Positions 14,101 to 25,661 of a stretch of DNA of 64,000 nt are shown here, one piece after another (position 1 is the first letter of the stretch; each line of letters starts with the position of its first letter). Source of the stretch: Bugula neritina (Eukaryota > Bryozoa > Gymnolaemata > Cheilostomatida > Bugulidae). The DNA lies in assembly GCA_964035545.1 (NCBI GenBank), contig OZ037768.1, positions 7,741,241-7,805,240 on the forward strand. The letters run 5' to 3'. The notes beneath the pieces are model-generated. The model had not been told where the DNA came from and searched no databases. It worked only from the letters and a program-made list of their open reading frames with translations. The translations under genes and the position numbers were made by a program.

Positions 14101-17100
14101 TTGCCAACTTTAGCGGCTTCTATGAGTATGATAAGAGGAACGTTGGTCTCCAGGAAAGTGTCAGACACGTGATCAACTACAGCCTTCTTGAGTTGTCTTC
14201 TCAACTCTCTTGTACGCTGACACATGTTCTCTATAGCCTTGTCCAGGGACTCGGTGGGCTCTTCCTGCACCTGCGCACAAAATAGAAGGAGTTCAGGCTA
14301 TTCATTAAGGAGAGCTACAGTAAAATCTACCCAGTGAAATAAGTGTATGTTAACTACACAGAACTTCACATCTGTGGGACACCAGCTGTAGCTAGTATAG
14401 ATTATCAGGAAACTTTGAAAGCCTGTATTAAAATTTAAAACTATTACCAATCATTTTAAATCAAACAAGTGCTAACAACTTTTCAACAAGTAAAACAACA
14501 AAACTCTATAATAGTGTCTTTCTACATATCAGTGGAGCAGAGTAGTGGAAGGAATTCACTCCAACCATCATAATCACTTGTATTCATATAACAAAGTCTT
14601 ACGTTGGCCTCGTATTGGGTCAACAGATCTTGCAGAGCTTGTCTGACTGCATTGCACTGTCTCACAATCTTCTCTCTCCTCTCATCTCTGGTGCAGGAGG
14701 AGTCGGCCATTAGCGCGGCTCCACTGATAATACTCTCCAGTCGCTCCTCGAGAGAGGGACGGGTGCGCACGGAGCTGTACACGCTCGGCTCCATCAACAC
14801 CTTAGACTGGAACACAGTATACAGTGTACTCATATACAGTATACTCATACATACAGTGTACTCTATATACAGTGTATTCATATATACAGTGTACTCATAT
14901 ATACAGTATACTCATATATACAGTGTACTCATATATACAGTGTACTCATATATACAGTGTACTCTATATACAGTATATTCATACATACAGTGTACTCTAT
15001 ATACAGTGTACTCATATATACAGTGTACTCATATATACAGTGTACTCATATATACAGTGTACTCATACATACAGTGTATTCATATATACAGTGTACTCAT
15101 ATATACAGTATACTCATATATACAGTGTACTCTATATACAGTATACTCATACATACAGTGTACTCTATATACAGTGTACTCATATATACAGTGTACTCAT
15201 ATATACAGTGTACTTATATATACAGTGTACTCATATATACAGTGTACTCATATATACAGTGTACTCATATATACAGTGTACTCATATATACAGTATACTC
15301 ATACATACAGTATACTTATATATACAGTATACTCATATATACAGTGTACTCATATATACATACAGTATACTCATATATACAGTGTACTCATATATACAGT
15401 GTACTCATATATACAGTGTACTCTATATACAGTGTACTCATATATACAGTGTACTCATATATACAGTGTACTCATATATATATACAGTATACTCATATAT
15501 ACAGTGTACTCATACATACAGTGTACTCATATATACAGTATACTCATATATACAGTGTACTCATACATACAGTGTACTCATATATACAGTATACTCATAT
15601 ATACAGTGTACTCATATATACGGTGTACTCATATATACAGTGTACTCACATATACAGTGTACTCACATATACAGTATACTTATATATACAGTGTACTCAT
15701 ATATACAGTATACTCATATATACAGTGTACTCACATATACAGTATACTTATATATACAGTATACTCATATATACAGTGTACTCATACATACAGTGTACTC
15801 ATATATACAGTGTACTCATATATACAGTGTACTCATATATACAGTATACTCATATATACAGTGTACTCATATATACGGTGTACTCATATATACAGTGTAC
15901 TCACATATACAGTGTACTCACATATACAGTATACTTATATATACAGTGTACTCATATATACAGTGTACTCATATATACAGTATACTCATATATACAGTGT
16001 ACTCATATATACAGTATACTCATATATACAGTATACTCATATATACAGTGTACTCATACATACAGTGTACTCATATATACAGTATACTCATATATACAGT
16101 GTACTCATATATACGGTGTACTCATATATACAGTGTACTCACATATACAGTGTACTCACATATACAGTATACTCATATATACAGTGTACTCACATATACA
16201 GTGTACTCACATATACAGTATACTTATATATACAGTATACTCATATATACAGTGTACTCATATATACAGTGTACTCACATATACAGTATACTTATATATA
16301 CAGTGTACTCATATATACAGTGTACTCATATATAAATACATTGGTATAACATATCCATTGATATATTATATATTCATGGATACACAATCAATCTATGAAA
16401 CATCAGCTTACATCAAAGTCATCCAAAGCGGCAGCTAGCTCTCCGATGCCTTCGTATGAGTGTGGAACAGAAGGGCCTGTAGCCTGAGCAACTTCACCAA
16501 TAGTATGAACGGCATCTGAGACCTCCCCAACCACAAAATCTCTGTTAGCCTTAGCTGCCACAAGCTCAGGGTGCCTTACATATGTCTGAAAATATAGTGA
16601 TGATTGTTCGGGGTGTGTAACGTTTATTTATCTACTAATTATGAAACCATATAACATGGCAAGATCATCTTTATGGAAAAATTCTCATATGCTAGATCAG
16701 AATAATAATATGTTATAGAACTTCCATAAATCTGAGAGAAGAAATATAGCGCCATATTATTGAAACAAACTTGAGTTGTCTTCCCTTTACAATCAGATTC
16801 AAACAAAGCTCCTGTAGATCGTGAGATATGCATGACGGAAACTTTTTCAACCAAAAGGATTAAAGAGCAATGAGTGGAACACAAAAACAACTAAAATAAT
16901 TATTTTAATATACAAATATATTATATTAGCTACTCTATTTATTACCTAATTTCATTCTCATGGTTAATGTCCAGTGGTGGGCAACTCCGCAGTGGTTGCA
17001 ATAAACTATAATACACTATAATTACATTTATCATGCTTAATGTAGAATCTCAATAATAAATATCTGATGGTGGCAAATCCCTTAACTAAAACTTAGCACA

Positions 17101-19507
17101 TAATAAAGTGTCCAAAGCTAAACCATGCCAAACTCTAAGACTATGCAACTTCAGGTCAATGTTTAGTGTACATACGTCAAAGTGAACGCCTTGAGCAGGT
17201 GCAAAGCAAGGCTATCAAAATCATAAAGGAAACACACTGACCTTTGAGGTAGTGAGAAGCATTAAACTGTTCTTCTTTAGCACAGCGCGTGCTGACGCCA
17301 AGTCATCCCTCCTCCGCAAGTCTTTCAGATCCATCTGGCGTCTACCAGTTCGGTCTGCCAGATCAACGACTCTGCGCCCCAAAGCACGGAAGTTATCTAT
17401 GACTTCCTGTTGACTGGACGCCTGGTTCAGTCGGTGTAAATCTTCTTCCACCTATACCAGTGCCAATAGGACACAGATATGTCATACATCAAACTTCAGA
17501 TTATTATTATAACCATTACGTGAAACCATAGCACTCTTTTGCTTCAGTCATACGCTACGTTTCTAAGCTTCGAATTATGTGAATAGATATTTTATTCGGT
17601 GTTTGGAAGCAGTTGCATCGAATGAAACCGCAACCACAAATTCATCTGTAAGAGCATCCATGCAAAGCAATGGAAACACAGTGATAGTGTGAGATTTTCG
17701 GATTTTATTTAACATTGTAAAATGCCTTTTCACACCATACTACATTGATTAACATCAATGAATATCTTTATTTTCAATGATATAACAAAGCGCCACCCGT
17801 TACCTGAACAGGACAAAGCTGAGATAGGTGAGAAAAATATAGCAAAGTGCTAAGTGGCAGAGCATATATAACAACTACAGACTCACAGCTCGTAGAGACT
17901 TCAACAAGAGGTACACATCAACCATATCAGCCAGTATTAGCAGTCTGGTCACAGCAGAGAGAAGAGCCCGTGCGGCTCTCACCATGGCACTACGCTTCAC
18001 TGACGAGCAGGGGTCATCGGCAAACTCAGATGATGTTATGTGCATTGTGTCACCTGAGAGCATATCACTCAACATACGGTAAATACTGTATTGTATAACG
18101 ACTATTGGTACATAGTCATAGCAAATATTGTAGAATGATATCACATTTTACAATAATTTTCTCAATAAACAGAAAGTCCTAAAGATCATATTTTGGAGCA
18201 GCCGTTGTCTAGGGGTTAGGGCATTTGCTTAGTAAGCACGAAGTCATAAATTCGAACCCCTTAAAGGTCATTGGTGATGTTATGAAGAGCATCCAGTGAT
18301 AATTGCTCCTGTGCCTCATCTTAAAAAGTCCTTAGCCCGATTTAACAAAAACCCTTTACATAAGTGGTTTCTCACAGGGATGGTGACTATAAACTTGCGT
18401 GAATTTAAAGAGTATATTCTGTATTGTCTAAAGGAAATACCTAATGCTGCTGCTGTGCAATTTTTTGTATTGAACGTTCACGACTGATGGGTTCTTTTTA
18501 CAGATATTATATTATATTAGTAATTTGAATATCTTGGTTGCTAACAATTCGTTTTAAATGTTACATCATATCACTAGAAGAAATGTCATAAGTAAACTTG
18601 TTGGAGCAAATTCATAAGTTTTAGTTTGAAGGATAAACTTGAAAAAACCCAGTTTGCGGAAAATCTTATTTGAGTTTTTGAAAGAATCAATACAACCTAC
18701 AAATAAGAATTAGGATTTCCTGAATTAAAGAAACTGACCTGTCCGTCGTACATCGTCAACAGCAGCCACCATTTCATTCCTAACTTCAGCATTCTCATTA
18801 GAAATTTCTTCACCTTTCGCTATAAAGTTTTGAGTGGCTTGATACACAGCTTCACAAAGCAAATGTGCTCTTTTCGATCTTCCCTTTTTCAACCTACAAC
18901 AGTCAGTTTCCCAATGTCTACCTAAACCAGTTGGTATACTATTGAGTCAGACACACGTAGAAATGATTCACATTCGGTGAATAATTATTTTACTCTATCT
19001 ACAAAATCAAAAAATCAACATGTTGTGGTCCAATGTTTAATTATACTCTAGCACAGCCGAGACTACAAAATGTAGTTTTATTATAAGCAGTCCAAAGCAA
19101 TATATTAGTGAATTCTCATATTGGTTACAATATTATTTATAACTTGGTGTAATACAATTCCCAAATTAGCTATGAAATATTGTAGATTTGAAAATCCACC
19201 TGGTAATCTACTAACAAAATCCAATACAGAAATGTTCCACTACAAGCAAATCTTCAGTTAGTTGAATGAAAAGATGAAACTATAATTAAAACATATGAGT
19301 AACTATTATGTACACCATTATGGCGTTCCAGAAACTCACATTACCAAACATAACGTGCGTTGCTTACTTGGATGGTCCTTTTTGGCTTACAAGTGTAGTG
19401 ACTTGGGTTACCAGTGGCTCTAAGGTTTTCTCCACTGATTTGGTTCGTATCTCTAAATTGGTAATATCCCATTTGACATCCACACCTGTTCCATATTGAG
19501 CTTCCAT
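2115..19507 (-). CDS. CTNNA: alpha-catenin (cadherin-catenin complex actin linker), complete, 18 coding exons
   Basis: Exons in transcription order: 19507-19368, 18893-18739, 18053-17887, 17451-17242, 16585-16412, 14806-14603, 14270-14091, 9840-9697, 9125-8969, 7642-7442, 7260-7109, 6445-6304, 5657-5490, 4580-4355, 4216-4111, 3224-3090, 2751-2644, 2267-2115. They sum to 2922 nt, 973 aa, with consistent phase at every junction. The start Met is preceded by an in-frame TAG. Family landmarks: KWDITNLEIRT at the N terminus (beta-catenin-binding/dimerisation domain), FADDPCSSVKR and VRAARALLSAVTRLLILAD, RPSLEERLESIISGAALMAD, GHILEDVNRC and AIRGR in the vinculin-binding/M region, KPEELDSES before the linker, then the F-actin-binding domain (LAKQMCIIMMEMTDFTRG, CHQLNITSKVKA, ALSEFDSY end). 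It links beta-catenin at adherens junctions to actin and senses tension through vinculin. Vertebrate forms are about 906 aa; much of the extra length is the 56-aa exon 13. Introns hold several minisatellites and a SINE (separate entries). Confidence 0.97.
3298..3349 (+). repeat. dispersed repeat, copy A (inverted partner at 17610-17646)
   Basis: The stretch beginning GATGAATTTGTAGTTGCGG and ending CATTCGATGCAACTG matches the reverse complement of 17610-17646, with one mismatch in the first block and a 14-bp insertion in this copy. Both copies are in alpha-catenin introns. Family unknown; possibly a short MITE. Confidence 0.5.
5490..5657 (-). CDS. CTNNA: alpha-catenin exon 13, symmetric Tyr/Gly/Gln-rich linker exon (probable cassette)
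   Basis: This 168-nt exon is phase 1 on both sides, so skipping keeps the frame. It encodes 56 residues (about 676-731) between the M region and the actin-binding domain, with two GGQYS motifs, at least seven tyrosines and no resemblance to a folded domain. Acceptor TTGATAG, donor CAG|GTACGT. The flanking exons encode conserved sequence (KPEELDSES before, PQEDLIEGKTAR after), so this exon is an insertion in an otherwise alignable region. Optional inclusion is inferred from symmetry and low complexity; no transcript was seen. Confidence 0.75.
5919..5991. repeat. 73-bp inverted repeat (hairpin) in alpha-catenin intron
   Basis: A left arm starting TTTTTAGTAAATTTGGGTGT and its reverse complement at 5969-5991 give a perfect stem of about 23 bp, extended by imperfect pairing around a short A-rich loop. 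Could be a foldback element or structured intronic RNA; nothing identifies a family. Confidence 0.75.
7651..7761. repeat. 12-bp minisatellite next to alpha-catenin exon 10 acceptor
   Basis: Alternating 12-mers (ATGAGTCAACAG and ATAATTCAACAG), about nine copies, starting about 9 bp from the exon 10 acceptor (exon ends 7642). On the transcribed strand the unit contains TTGACTCAT, loosely fitting the animal branch-point pattern yUnAy. The open frames through it are low-complexity MSQQ/IQQ repeats and not coding. Confidence 0.85.
8132..8162. repeat. (TAA)n microsatellite
   Basis: About ten uninterrupted ATA/TAA triplets in the middle of the alpha-catenin intron between exons 9 and 10. Confidence 0.9.
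8721..8970 (-). repeat. 25-copy 10-bp minisatellite made of 5' splice-site-like units
   Basis: Exactly 25 consecutive 10-mers of the type GAACTTACCA with C/T and A/G variants. Read on the gene's sense (minus) strand each is TGGTAAGTTC-like, so it contains a GTAAG 5' splice-site core; one unit has GTGAG and one GTAAA. The unit nearest the exon (8961-8970) contains the actual donor of alpha-catenin exon 9 (CTG|GTAAGG). The array therefore begins at a working splice site and extends 240 bp into the intron as tandem donor copies. Confidence 0.9.
11409..11435 (-). CDS. CTNNA: candidate alternative first coding exon of alpha-catenin (MASKYYDPE)
   Basis: ATG followed by eight codons ends at a strong donor (GAG|GTGAGT) in phase 0, matching the phase-0 acceptor of exon 8 at 9840 (VEEYGQVF). 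Splicing gives a 572-aa protein (9 + 563) lacking the first 410 residues, including the beta-catenin-binding domain, while keeping the distal M region and the actin-binding domain. The exon lies in the 4.2-kb intron between exons 7 and 8. Inferred from ATG, frame and donor only. Confidence 0.4.
12545..12658 (-). CDS. CTNNA: second candidate alternative first coding exon of alpha-catenin (38 codons)
   Basis: From ATG (MYTFSFTKLEPLFVDVFATG...) the frame is open for 38 codons and ends at donor AAG|GTAAGT in phase 0, compatible with exon 8. The nearest upstream in-frame stop is a TAA about 50 bp 5' of the ATG. The motif TKLEPLFVDVF loosely echoes the helix TLEPLVTQVTTL encoded by canonical exon 1, so this may be a divergent duplicate of that N-terminal helix. 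The product would be 601 aa. Could also be chance. Confidence 0.4.
13107..13185. repeat. 14-bp AT-rich tandem repeat
   Basis: About five copies of a TATATATAATATAT unit with minor variants, inside the long alpha-catenin intron upstream of the second candidate first exon. Confidence 0.8.
14814..16334. repeat. 17-bp minisatellite, about 89 copies, abutting alpha-catenin exon 6 acceptor
   Basis: A 1.5-kb array of CAGTGTACTCATATATA units with recurrent substitutions (GTG/GTA, CATACATA, CGGTG) and occasional short units. It fills nearly the whole intron between exons 5 and 6 and starts about 7 bp from the exon 6 acceptor at 14807. Because 17 is not divisible by 3 and the plus-strand unit has no stop in any frame, all three plus frames stay open for 490-580 codons. 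These frames are repeat artefacts and not genes. Confidence 0.95.
17610..17646 (-). repeat. dispersed repeat, copy B (partner of 3298-3349)
   Basis: On the minus strand it reads GATGAATTTGTGGTTGCGG then TTTCATTCGATGCAACTGC, the same as copy A without its 14-bp insertion. It lies in the intron between alpha-catenin exons 3 and 4. Confidence 0.5.
18195..18400 (+). mobile_element. tRNA-derived SINE, copy 1
   Basis: The tRNA-like head has a box A region (GTCTAGGGGTTAGGGC) and box B (ATTCGAACCCC). The body is shared with the copies at 22180 and 31077: CATTGGTGATGTT, GAGCATCCAGT, TGCTCCTGTGCC, AAGTCCTTAG and a terminal CACAGGGATGGTGACTATAA block. It lies in an alpha-catenin intron, antisense to that gene. 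Class assigned from the Pol III boxes and dispersed copies; family name unknown. Confidence 0.85.
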
Positions 19508-20179
19508 TCTTTTCCACTATACAAGTAAACCAATTCACATTACACATTTATACTTATACTCAAGGGTTAGAGCAGTAGAGTTGCTGATTAGTTTTTAATT
19601 TAATTATGATATTATAGGCTTTAGTTTGTTAGTTTTCTATCATGTTTTTAGTCTTTAAGCCATAGCTAAACACCACATTTTAGTCTTCTAATCGCTATCA
19701 TGGGCTGCATATTTCAACTATCAATAGGATAAAGTTTATACAGTAAGTTCAAACAGATAAAACTAGAAGAAAGATAGTTTATAATCAAAATGAATATAAT
19801 TCAGGTTCAGTTGAACATGCTCTCATATTTTCTGTGTACAAGCATTCCTGCTGTGTAGAGTTTAGAACTCCAGATTGACCATCAACTGGACATCATCGTG
19901 TTAGTAACTACTATGGTATTCACTATTAATAATTATCTATGGGTATTCGATTAAGTAAGCTTACCACATATTTCCATTTTAAATTTATGAGGCTAAGGGT
20001 AAGTATAACTACAAGTATTAGTATAACATTAACTTAAAATTCAACTATACTATAAGATTCAGATTGCAGAATAATCAAATCTTTGTTCAGATCAAATCAA
20101 ATCTTTATCAGCATTACTATAATTTGAATATTTCATAAAATTTGGTATAATAATTATCACCAATTTATCACTGATCACT

Positions 20180-20460
20180 TTGAGTATGACTATTTCATTT
20201 TTTAATCACTAACTCTAATCTCTAAGCCTAAGGACAATCACAATGATTTTCACTGTAAGTTTGAGTAACACAAACTGTAAGTCAAAGTGAAACCGACAGT
20301 GGAATAGTAATACCAATAGTATTAGTAAGTCACTCACTAATACTAATAGTCATAATAATAATAATACTAGTAGCAATACAGTATGAGTATTACTATTAGT
20401 AATAGTATACAGTATGAGTAATACCTATGCACTTAAAATTAAACTTAAAGTTAATCTTAT
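20180..20460. repeat. degenerate triplet-like tract (TAGTATTAC type)
   Basis: Imperfect runs of AGT/ACT/ATA triplets, including a local inverted repeat around TAGTATTAGT and ACTAATACTA. Similar tracts occur at 22780-23230 and 55980-56450. Probably old decayed microsatellite. Confidence 0.5.
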
Positions 20461-22179
20461 ACTAATCTGAAAGCGGTAAAGCCAAAGGGCAAGGCTCTCG
20501 GTGTATTACTATAACTATAAGGAAAACGTACAACGCAAAAAAATCACACAGGCAACCGATTAAAGCTTGGTAATGGCTCAGCCAGCTAAATTTGGTTTTA
20601 AATTTGGTTTAGCTTTTATTTATGTTAGGCTTTGCAAAAAATGTATCCAGGATAAAGGTGAAGATACTCACCAACACTATTTATAATCGTAGGCTGGGAT
20701 CATTATTGGGAAAATTGACCTCTCTTACATTTTTCATTGTTGTTATGATAGACATAAGGCTGACGTATTTCGTTACAAGCAAATTCCCCGATTTGGGGCC
20801 TCTTATAATCAATAAAGGAGTTGTCTTATATATAAAAGGAGATAATTCGAATGAACAAGGTTGTGCGTTCGCATTGCTACTATGAGTACAAATGTATAAC
20901 ACATGCAAACTGCAAATCTTAAGATTTGAAATTATAAGCTTGTGCTAAACGCAATATATGTTTTAATATGGTTTAATCTAAAGCAATCAAGTGCCTAAAT
21001 TTGTTTAGCTTCTGCTTAAGGCTGATATTGTAAAGCCGTAAAGGTTTTAACTTCTAAGGGGGTACATTTTTGATAACTTTTGTTAGGGTAGGCTCCACCT
21101 TATAATTGTCATAACTATAGGATGTGTTTATTTGAGATTTCAATTATAACCATTACATATAGGTAAGCAGAGAACTTATCGTGATCAGAGTATCTATGAG
21201 CTTGCATCGGTAATTGAAGTAGCTTAACTAGTTTTCACTTTAATTGTACAATATTTCGTTCATGCAGTTGTCAACAACTTAAGAGTATTTTTTATCCATT
21301 TATACTGATAATTTTTATTCTTTTAAATTATACACACTCATTTAAATTTGGCAATATAGAACTGACATTAAAACTGGAAGCTTTCTGGTGCAACGTGTTA
21401 AAATTAAAGCCGGTATACTATCAGAAATACTCTTTCTGCTTGATTAATATCACTTTTAATTTTAAGGCAAGTTTAGTTTGAAATAATATTTTTTGCATTG
21501 TTTTATTTTAGCTTTTGTTAAAACATAAGCCTGAGTTTTTAAACAACACACAGTAAGGATTAGTGAAGACAAAACTTTATGCATTATTTTTACATGCATT
21601 GGCTTAGAGATGTGTTTGTAGTGATTAAAATCTAGTGCTATTTAGAATGCTGAACAGAGCTTTATAAATGGTATTTATGACCTGGTATCGACCTCTGGCA
21701 TATTTAAATTACTGCATAAAAGTGAATTATTTTGGGTGTTGCCTCATACAGTGCTGCTTTGTTTAGCAACCAAAATACAAGTATAACAAGTTTTAAAATT
21801 ATGCAATTGGAAAGTATGTAGAACAAGCAAGTGCCATAAGTGTTATACGCAAACTTTTCAAATGTGATTCGTTTGCAGTACTGCCACCTATACCTAGTAT
21901 TATTGCAAATTCCCAAACCCCTTTCTGGAGCAAAGGGTTAAAGGGCATATATCAGGTTATTTTGGAGGAAAATTGCTTAAAGAAGCATCAGTTCGGAGTG
22001 ACTGAGGGGTTTGGGGGAGGAGCCTCGAGTTCGAGGATGGGGATTTGATGGTCCAACAACATTAATGCGTATACTACTGCACTCAGTCACTCTCTTACTC
22101 GGTACTGTTTCTAACAACTTTCGTTCTAAAATGGCCATGATAATTTATTTTTATGGGTACTACAATTTTAAACGCCAAG

Positions 22180-22390
22180 GGAGCAGCCAAGGTCTGGGGT
22201 TGGAGCATTTGCCTAGTAAACACGTAGTAATGGGTTCGAATCCCGAAAAAGGCTATTGGTGATGTTAGGAAAAGCATTCAGTCATAATAGCTCCTGTGCC
22301 CCATCTAAATAAGTCCTTAGCCTGATTTAACAAAAGAAACCTTTCCAATATCAGGGGTTTTCCCACAGGGATGGCGACTATAAGCTTCGG
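22180..22390 (+). mobile_element. tRNA-derived SINE, copy 2
   Basis: Best preserved head: GAGCAGCC, box A-like GGTCTGGGGTTGGAGC, and box B GGGTTCGAATCCC, which still forms a tRNA-type T arm. The body matches copies 1 and 3 through CACAGGGATGGCGACTATAA. Intergenic, 5' of alpha-catenin. Confidence 0.88.
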
Positions 22391-22779
22391 TAAGTGAAAT
22401 ATATAATTTTACACGCGAGCAGGATTTACACGTGCAAAAGTTTTGTTGATTGGTTGGACAAACTTAAAACTATAATAAAATTATACCTCTTGAAAGATAC
22501 AGCCGTATAAACGCCAGGTTTTGTTCGTGTTAATTTTGTAACTATAACGAAGCACCAACGTCTTTAGGACTTTAGTAATTGTGAGGCGACCTCTAACGTT
22601 TCACAGCACAGCAACACTTGGCTGTTTCATTTTCCAATCAGCTTGACAATATTATTTTCTTTTATTTTATAACATTGTTTCATGCTTCAAGGAGCTGCCA
22701 TTTACGCGACTATTTTTTGTTGGTTTATAAGTGCTATTCTAGCTACAATTTACATAGCTATAGTAACAAACAAACAAAG

Positions 22780-23230
22780 TTAAATATAACTGTAAACTAT
22801 AACTATAAGTCAAGTTTTAACTTCAAGTCTTAGTCTAAGTCTTGCTATTGCTATTACTATTAGTATTACTATTAGTATTAGTATGTCATTATGATTATTA
22901 TATTTATTGTCATAATCATAATGATTATCATCATTATTACTCTTATAAATATATTTATAATTATTGAATTTATTATCTATTTTTATTCCTGTAGTAAAAA
23001 CTAAATTTTATGTTTATGATTAAGTCAATATGAATATAAATTATTTATTTATTTATTCAATGGTTATTTTTATTATAGCTAAACTCATATTATAATTATA
23101 TTTAATTATGATAATGATGATAATAGAGCAATTGATATTGATATTAACAGTAGTACTAAAACTAATAATCATACTCATAGTAATACTAATAATTATAAAA
23201 ATATGAATATCGTTATTTGATATCAATATG
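22780..23230. repeat. degenerate triplet-like tract
   Basis: Low-complexity stretch of ATT/AGT/ACT triplets and AT-rich blocks (CTATTACTATTAGTATTAC, ATAATCATAATGATTATC), similar in texture to 20180-20460. No gene seen. Confidence 0.45.
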
Positions 23231-23948
23231 AATATGCTGTTAAATATCTATTAAATCAAGTATCAACATTATTTGATCAGTGATGTGAAACTGAAGTGAA
23301 TGTCTGTGACTGTTTAACTCAATCAATTTAAGTTTGCAAGTCCATGATTAAAATGTTAAAAAATTAATTGCATCCTCATCTGTTTATCTCGTCCTCATCT
23401 GTTACTTTCATTCTAACTCGTGGTCATAGTGACACCAACAGTCATACTTTTTTTTCCAAGTCCAACTTAGTCTTATATTTTGATTGATTATAATGGTGTC
23501 TATGTTCACATTAGGAATAATTTGTTATACAAATAAAATTATTGAAAATATTTTAAATCAAAATGATAATGGTTATATCTAAATTGCTAATAGTTAAAAA
23601 TAGAAACTAATCTAATTACTAAGAATGCAGTTCAAAGTTTTGTACCCAACTTGCAATTTCTATCAGATTTGCCAACATAATGTAGCCAAGTTTATCGACA
23701 TAATTTATGAAATGCTCATTGAAATGCATACATTAGTTATGCATGATTATTAATTTTTGATAGTTACACATGTAGCAAGTAAAGCAAATCAAACAATCCA
23801 CATTCTACATCATGCAAAAAAATTGATTCAAAGTTGGACATTCAAATTTAAGTTCAATATGCTATTTGCTTAAGCTCATCTGCTGTGGTCTAAAATTAGA
23901 TATTTATAGCATAAACTGCAAAGAATGCTGATTTTAAGCTGCAGTATA

Positions 23949-24000
23949 AAAATGAGCTGATAAGCTGCACAAAATGAGCTGATAAGCTGCACAAAATGAG
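23949..24000. repeat. 22-bp tandem duplication
   Basis: Two exact copies of a 22-mer starting AAAATGAGCTGATAAG, plus the first 8 bases of a third, about 140 bp upstream of the UBE2G1 start. Confidence 0.85.
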
Positions 24001-24139
24001 CATAAAAAGCTCCCTAGCACTAGAAATTTTAAAATTGTTACTAAACATTTAGCTCATTGCTCTGTTATTTATATAATTTGTATAATCTATATATTGTTTG
24101 TTAGGTGTATATAAGTTAGGGGTCAACTCATTCTGATCA

Positions 24140-25115
24140 ATGACAGAAGAACGGGGAGCTTTACTTTTGCGAAAACAGCTCGCAGGTAATGATTGTAAGG
24201 TTATCATGTTTTTAAAGCAATTGGTGCTGTATCAATCGACATGGAAATTGGGATTCACCAAGTTACAAATAGCATTGGTCAACATTCATTGATCTTCACT
24301 GAAGTGCAGCAGGACACTAAATATGGCTGGCTAATACCTTCAAAATAACAGCCTGTCAGGCATGCCTACTGAGAAAATCATTTGGTTTATTTAGAGCTGA
24401 ACAAGAGTTGTACAGAAGGGTTTTCAGCCGGATTAATTGATGACGAAGATATTTACAGATGGGAAGTAGTGATTTATGGCCCTCCTGATACTAATTAGTA
24501 AGTTTGGTTGTTTTCTGGTGCTTTTAAATTTATCAGATTGATGATAAGGTTGCACTAATTCTTATATCTAGTAGACACTTCTTTTACTAAAGGTTGTCAT
24601 GCAGATTTTCTTGTTTCTAGTGAAGGAGGATACTTTAAAGCTCATCTGATATTTCCTAAAGAATATCCTGACCGTCCTCCAAAGCTGACATTTGTTAGTG
24701 AAATCTGGCACCCTAATAGTAAGTTGTGTTAGACTGATTTTATTTATTAATTTGTGTGTTGTACCTAGAAAATGCACATGATGAATACATTTTAAGCATC
24801 TAGTTAGGAAAGTGTTTCATGTGTGCTTTGTATGTTCACCTTGCTCTGAATTTTGCAGTCGATAAAAATGGAGACGTCTGTATATCAATACTTCATGAAC
24901 CAGGAGATGATAACTACGGATATGAAAAAGCTGCTGAGCGTTGGCTGCCTATACACACAGTAGAAACAATCCTTATTAGTGTAATATCCATGCTTGCTGA
25001 CCCAAATGATGAATCACCTGCTAATGTAGATGCTGCCAAAGAATGGAGAGACTTTCCAGACAGTTTTAAGAAAAAAGTTGTGCGGTGTGTTAGAAGGAGT
25101 CAAGAGGAATTGTGA
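24140..25115 (+). CDS. UBE2G1: ubiquitin-conjugating enzyme E2 G1 (UBC7-type), complete
   Basis: Four coding exons, 24140-24185, 24395-24497, 24621-24718 and 24859-25115, total 504 nt and 167 aa (vertebrate UBE2G1 is 170). It begins [19 protein letters not shown], then GFSAGLIDD, the [13 protein letters not shown] core, [21 protein letters not shown], and the active-site segment [18 protein letters not shown]. The acidic loop after the catalytic Cys is the insertion typical of the Ube2g1/Cdc34/Ube2g2 group. [18 protein letters not shown] and [11 protein letters not shown] follow. It accepts ubiquitin from E1 on the catalytic Cys and makes Lys48-linked chains with E3 partners. All introns are short. 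No tandem array lies against its splice sites, unlike several neighbours. Confidence 0.97.
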
Positions 25116-25424
25116 ATATTATCACCTTTGATTTCATGATAGTGGATTTATTAATGTGAACTAATATAAAAACTTGCCAATATTGCTCTGCGGAAAGTTC
25201 TTTGTACAAAGCTAATTTAAAGGAAGGTAAAATGATTTTGTTCTAACATTTTGGGACATCATAATAAGTCGGAATAGGTGATTTGATGGTGCTAGTTACA
25301 GTCCATACTATCCATACTATCAAATTTTAAAATCTGACTGTCTTTCAAGATAATATCAGTTGTTACTTGTTTAAGTTGTGGCTAACAGTTCTAATGTTCA
25401 AGACCAAATTATGATACGCACTGC

Positions 25425-25430
25425 TTTATT
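25425..25430 (-). promoter_or_regulatory. poly(A) signal for the CNG channel gene (AATAAA, minus strand)
   Basis: About 230 bp past the channel stop codon at 25662 and lying inside the UBE2G1 3' UTR, so the convergent transcripts are expected to overlap. Confidence 0.5.
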
Positions 25431-25450
25431 GTATTAAATATATTATGCCA

Positions 25451-25465
25451 AATAAACTTAATAAA
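25451..25465 (+). promoter_or_regulatory. double poly(A) signal for UBE2G1
   Basis: AATAAA at 25451-25456 and again at 25460-25465, about 340 bp after the UBE2G1 stop. Confidence 0.55.
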
Positions 25466-25661
25466 GTGCATTTCAACAGGTGTTGTTATAATCCAACATA
25501 TGTAAAAAAAAATGATGGATTTACCATCTTACAATCTTCACTTGAATGTGATGCAACATTATCAGAAATAAAATATTCTTAGATGGTGCAGTATGAGTAA
25601 CAAAACTATGTAGTGAGTTCATCATACAGTCAGCATATAGTCTGTTCACGCCAAATCCTCG

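Larger units (their letters stand above)
19508..24139. other. divergent intergenic region between alpha-catenin and UBE2G1
   Basis: It presumably holds both promoters; I see no diagnostic TATA/Inr arrangement. The alpha-catenin Met has an in-frame stop 12 bp upstream. Contents are SINE copy 2, two stretches of degenerate ACT/AGT/ATT trinucleotide-like sequence (20180-20460 and 22780-23230) and a 22-bp tandem duplication at 23949-24000. Short open frames here (for example 20622-20885) lack any family signature. Confidence 0.6.

Noticed and set aside
14604-16438. Three overlapping plus-strand open frames of 490-580 codons
   Set aside because: They are the same 17-bp minisatellite read in three frames; a stop-free unit of length not divisible by 3 keeps every frame open.
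20622-20885. 87-codon open frame in the intergenic region
   Set aside because: No domain, no splice context, and composition like surrounding non-coding DNA.
18195-22390. Genuine tRNA genes suggested by A/B boxes
   Set aside because: Stems for a full cloverleaf are not preserved and identical non-tRNA bodies follow, so these are SINEs.
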